From contig CAMHKP010000034.1 of assembly GCA_946185785.1 (NCBI GenBank), positions 1 to 5,711 of the forward strand: a stretch of DNA of 5,711 nt. The letters are read 5' to 3'. How positions within the stretch are numbered: position 1 is the first letter of the stretch; every line of letters begins with the position of its first letter. The notes below the pieces were generated by a model, which was not told the DNA's origin, searched no databases, and worked only from the letters and a program-made list of their open reading frames with translations. This document shows positions 5,704 to 5,711 of the stretch, piece by piece. This stretch comes from an uncultured Alphaproteobacteria bacterium (GTDB taxonomy: Bacteria > Pseudomonadota > Alphaproteobacteria > Rs-D84). The position numbers and the translations under genes are program-made.

Positions 5704-5711
5704 TTGGGTGG

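Noticed and set aside
5281..5711. tmRNA, RNase P RNA or 4.5S RNA gene
   Set aside because: I looked for the tRNA-like ends and tag frame of tmRNA, the GAGGAAAGTCC core of RNase P RNA and the GGAAGGAAGCAG core of 4.5S RNA on both strands and found none.
5640..5711. MraZ-type TGGGG operator repeats
   Set aside because: TGGG-like words occur at irregular spacing and no mraZ gene is visible, so the match is not better than chance.

Overview
The window looks like chromosomal DNA of a moderately AT-rich alphaproteobacterium. The MreB N-terminus lines up with the Caulobacter-type protein as I remember it, AccB has the EAMKT form of the biotinylation motif, and the tRNA gene encodes its own CCA end. 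The lone, rearranged order of housekeeping genes and the small exported protein with SKAYVD and GCMLMFYN motifs suggest an uncultured, host-associated lineage. The lineage is inference; no database was consulted.

Layout. Positions 2-801 hold two tandem + strand genes of unknown function that are paralogues of each other; the first is cut by the window edge. A bidirectional terminator separates them from a convergent tRNA-Val(GAC) gene (850-926, minus), which has its own strong promoter just behind mreB. mreB (971-2020, minus) has a clear promoter in the divergent gap before rnpA. rnpA and yidD (2134-2707, plus) overlap by 11 bp. The yidD stop codon lies inside the -35 box of a near-consensus promoter that drives accB-accC (2771-4606, plus). 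These encode the biotin carrier and the biotin carboxylase of acetyl-CoA carboxylase, which commits carbon to fatty acid synthesis. A second bidirectional terminator separates accC from a convergent minus-strand gene for a small exported protein (4634-5260).

Positions 5261-5711 (451 bases) contain no convincing protein gene but are dense in RNA-type structure on the minus strand, upstream of the exported-protein gene. In transcription order there is a promoter (5504-5533), a short RNA of about 86 nt ending at an intrinsic terminator (5413-5432), a three-way-junction fold with a competing hairpin (5311-5393), and a second intrinsic terminator (5282-5312) just before the ribosome binding site. 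Three stems of the second part need G-U wobbles that exist only on the minus strand, which fixes the likely strand. The short RNA also carries a 16-nt sequence, split by a 3-nt bulge, complementary to the junction region. This is the best candidate for an undescribed system: a small RNA or switch paired with an attenuated leader. A small mobile element with inverted ends is the main alternative. Further upstream, 5565-5703 holds three more long inverted repeats of unknown role.
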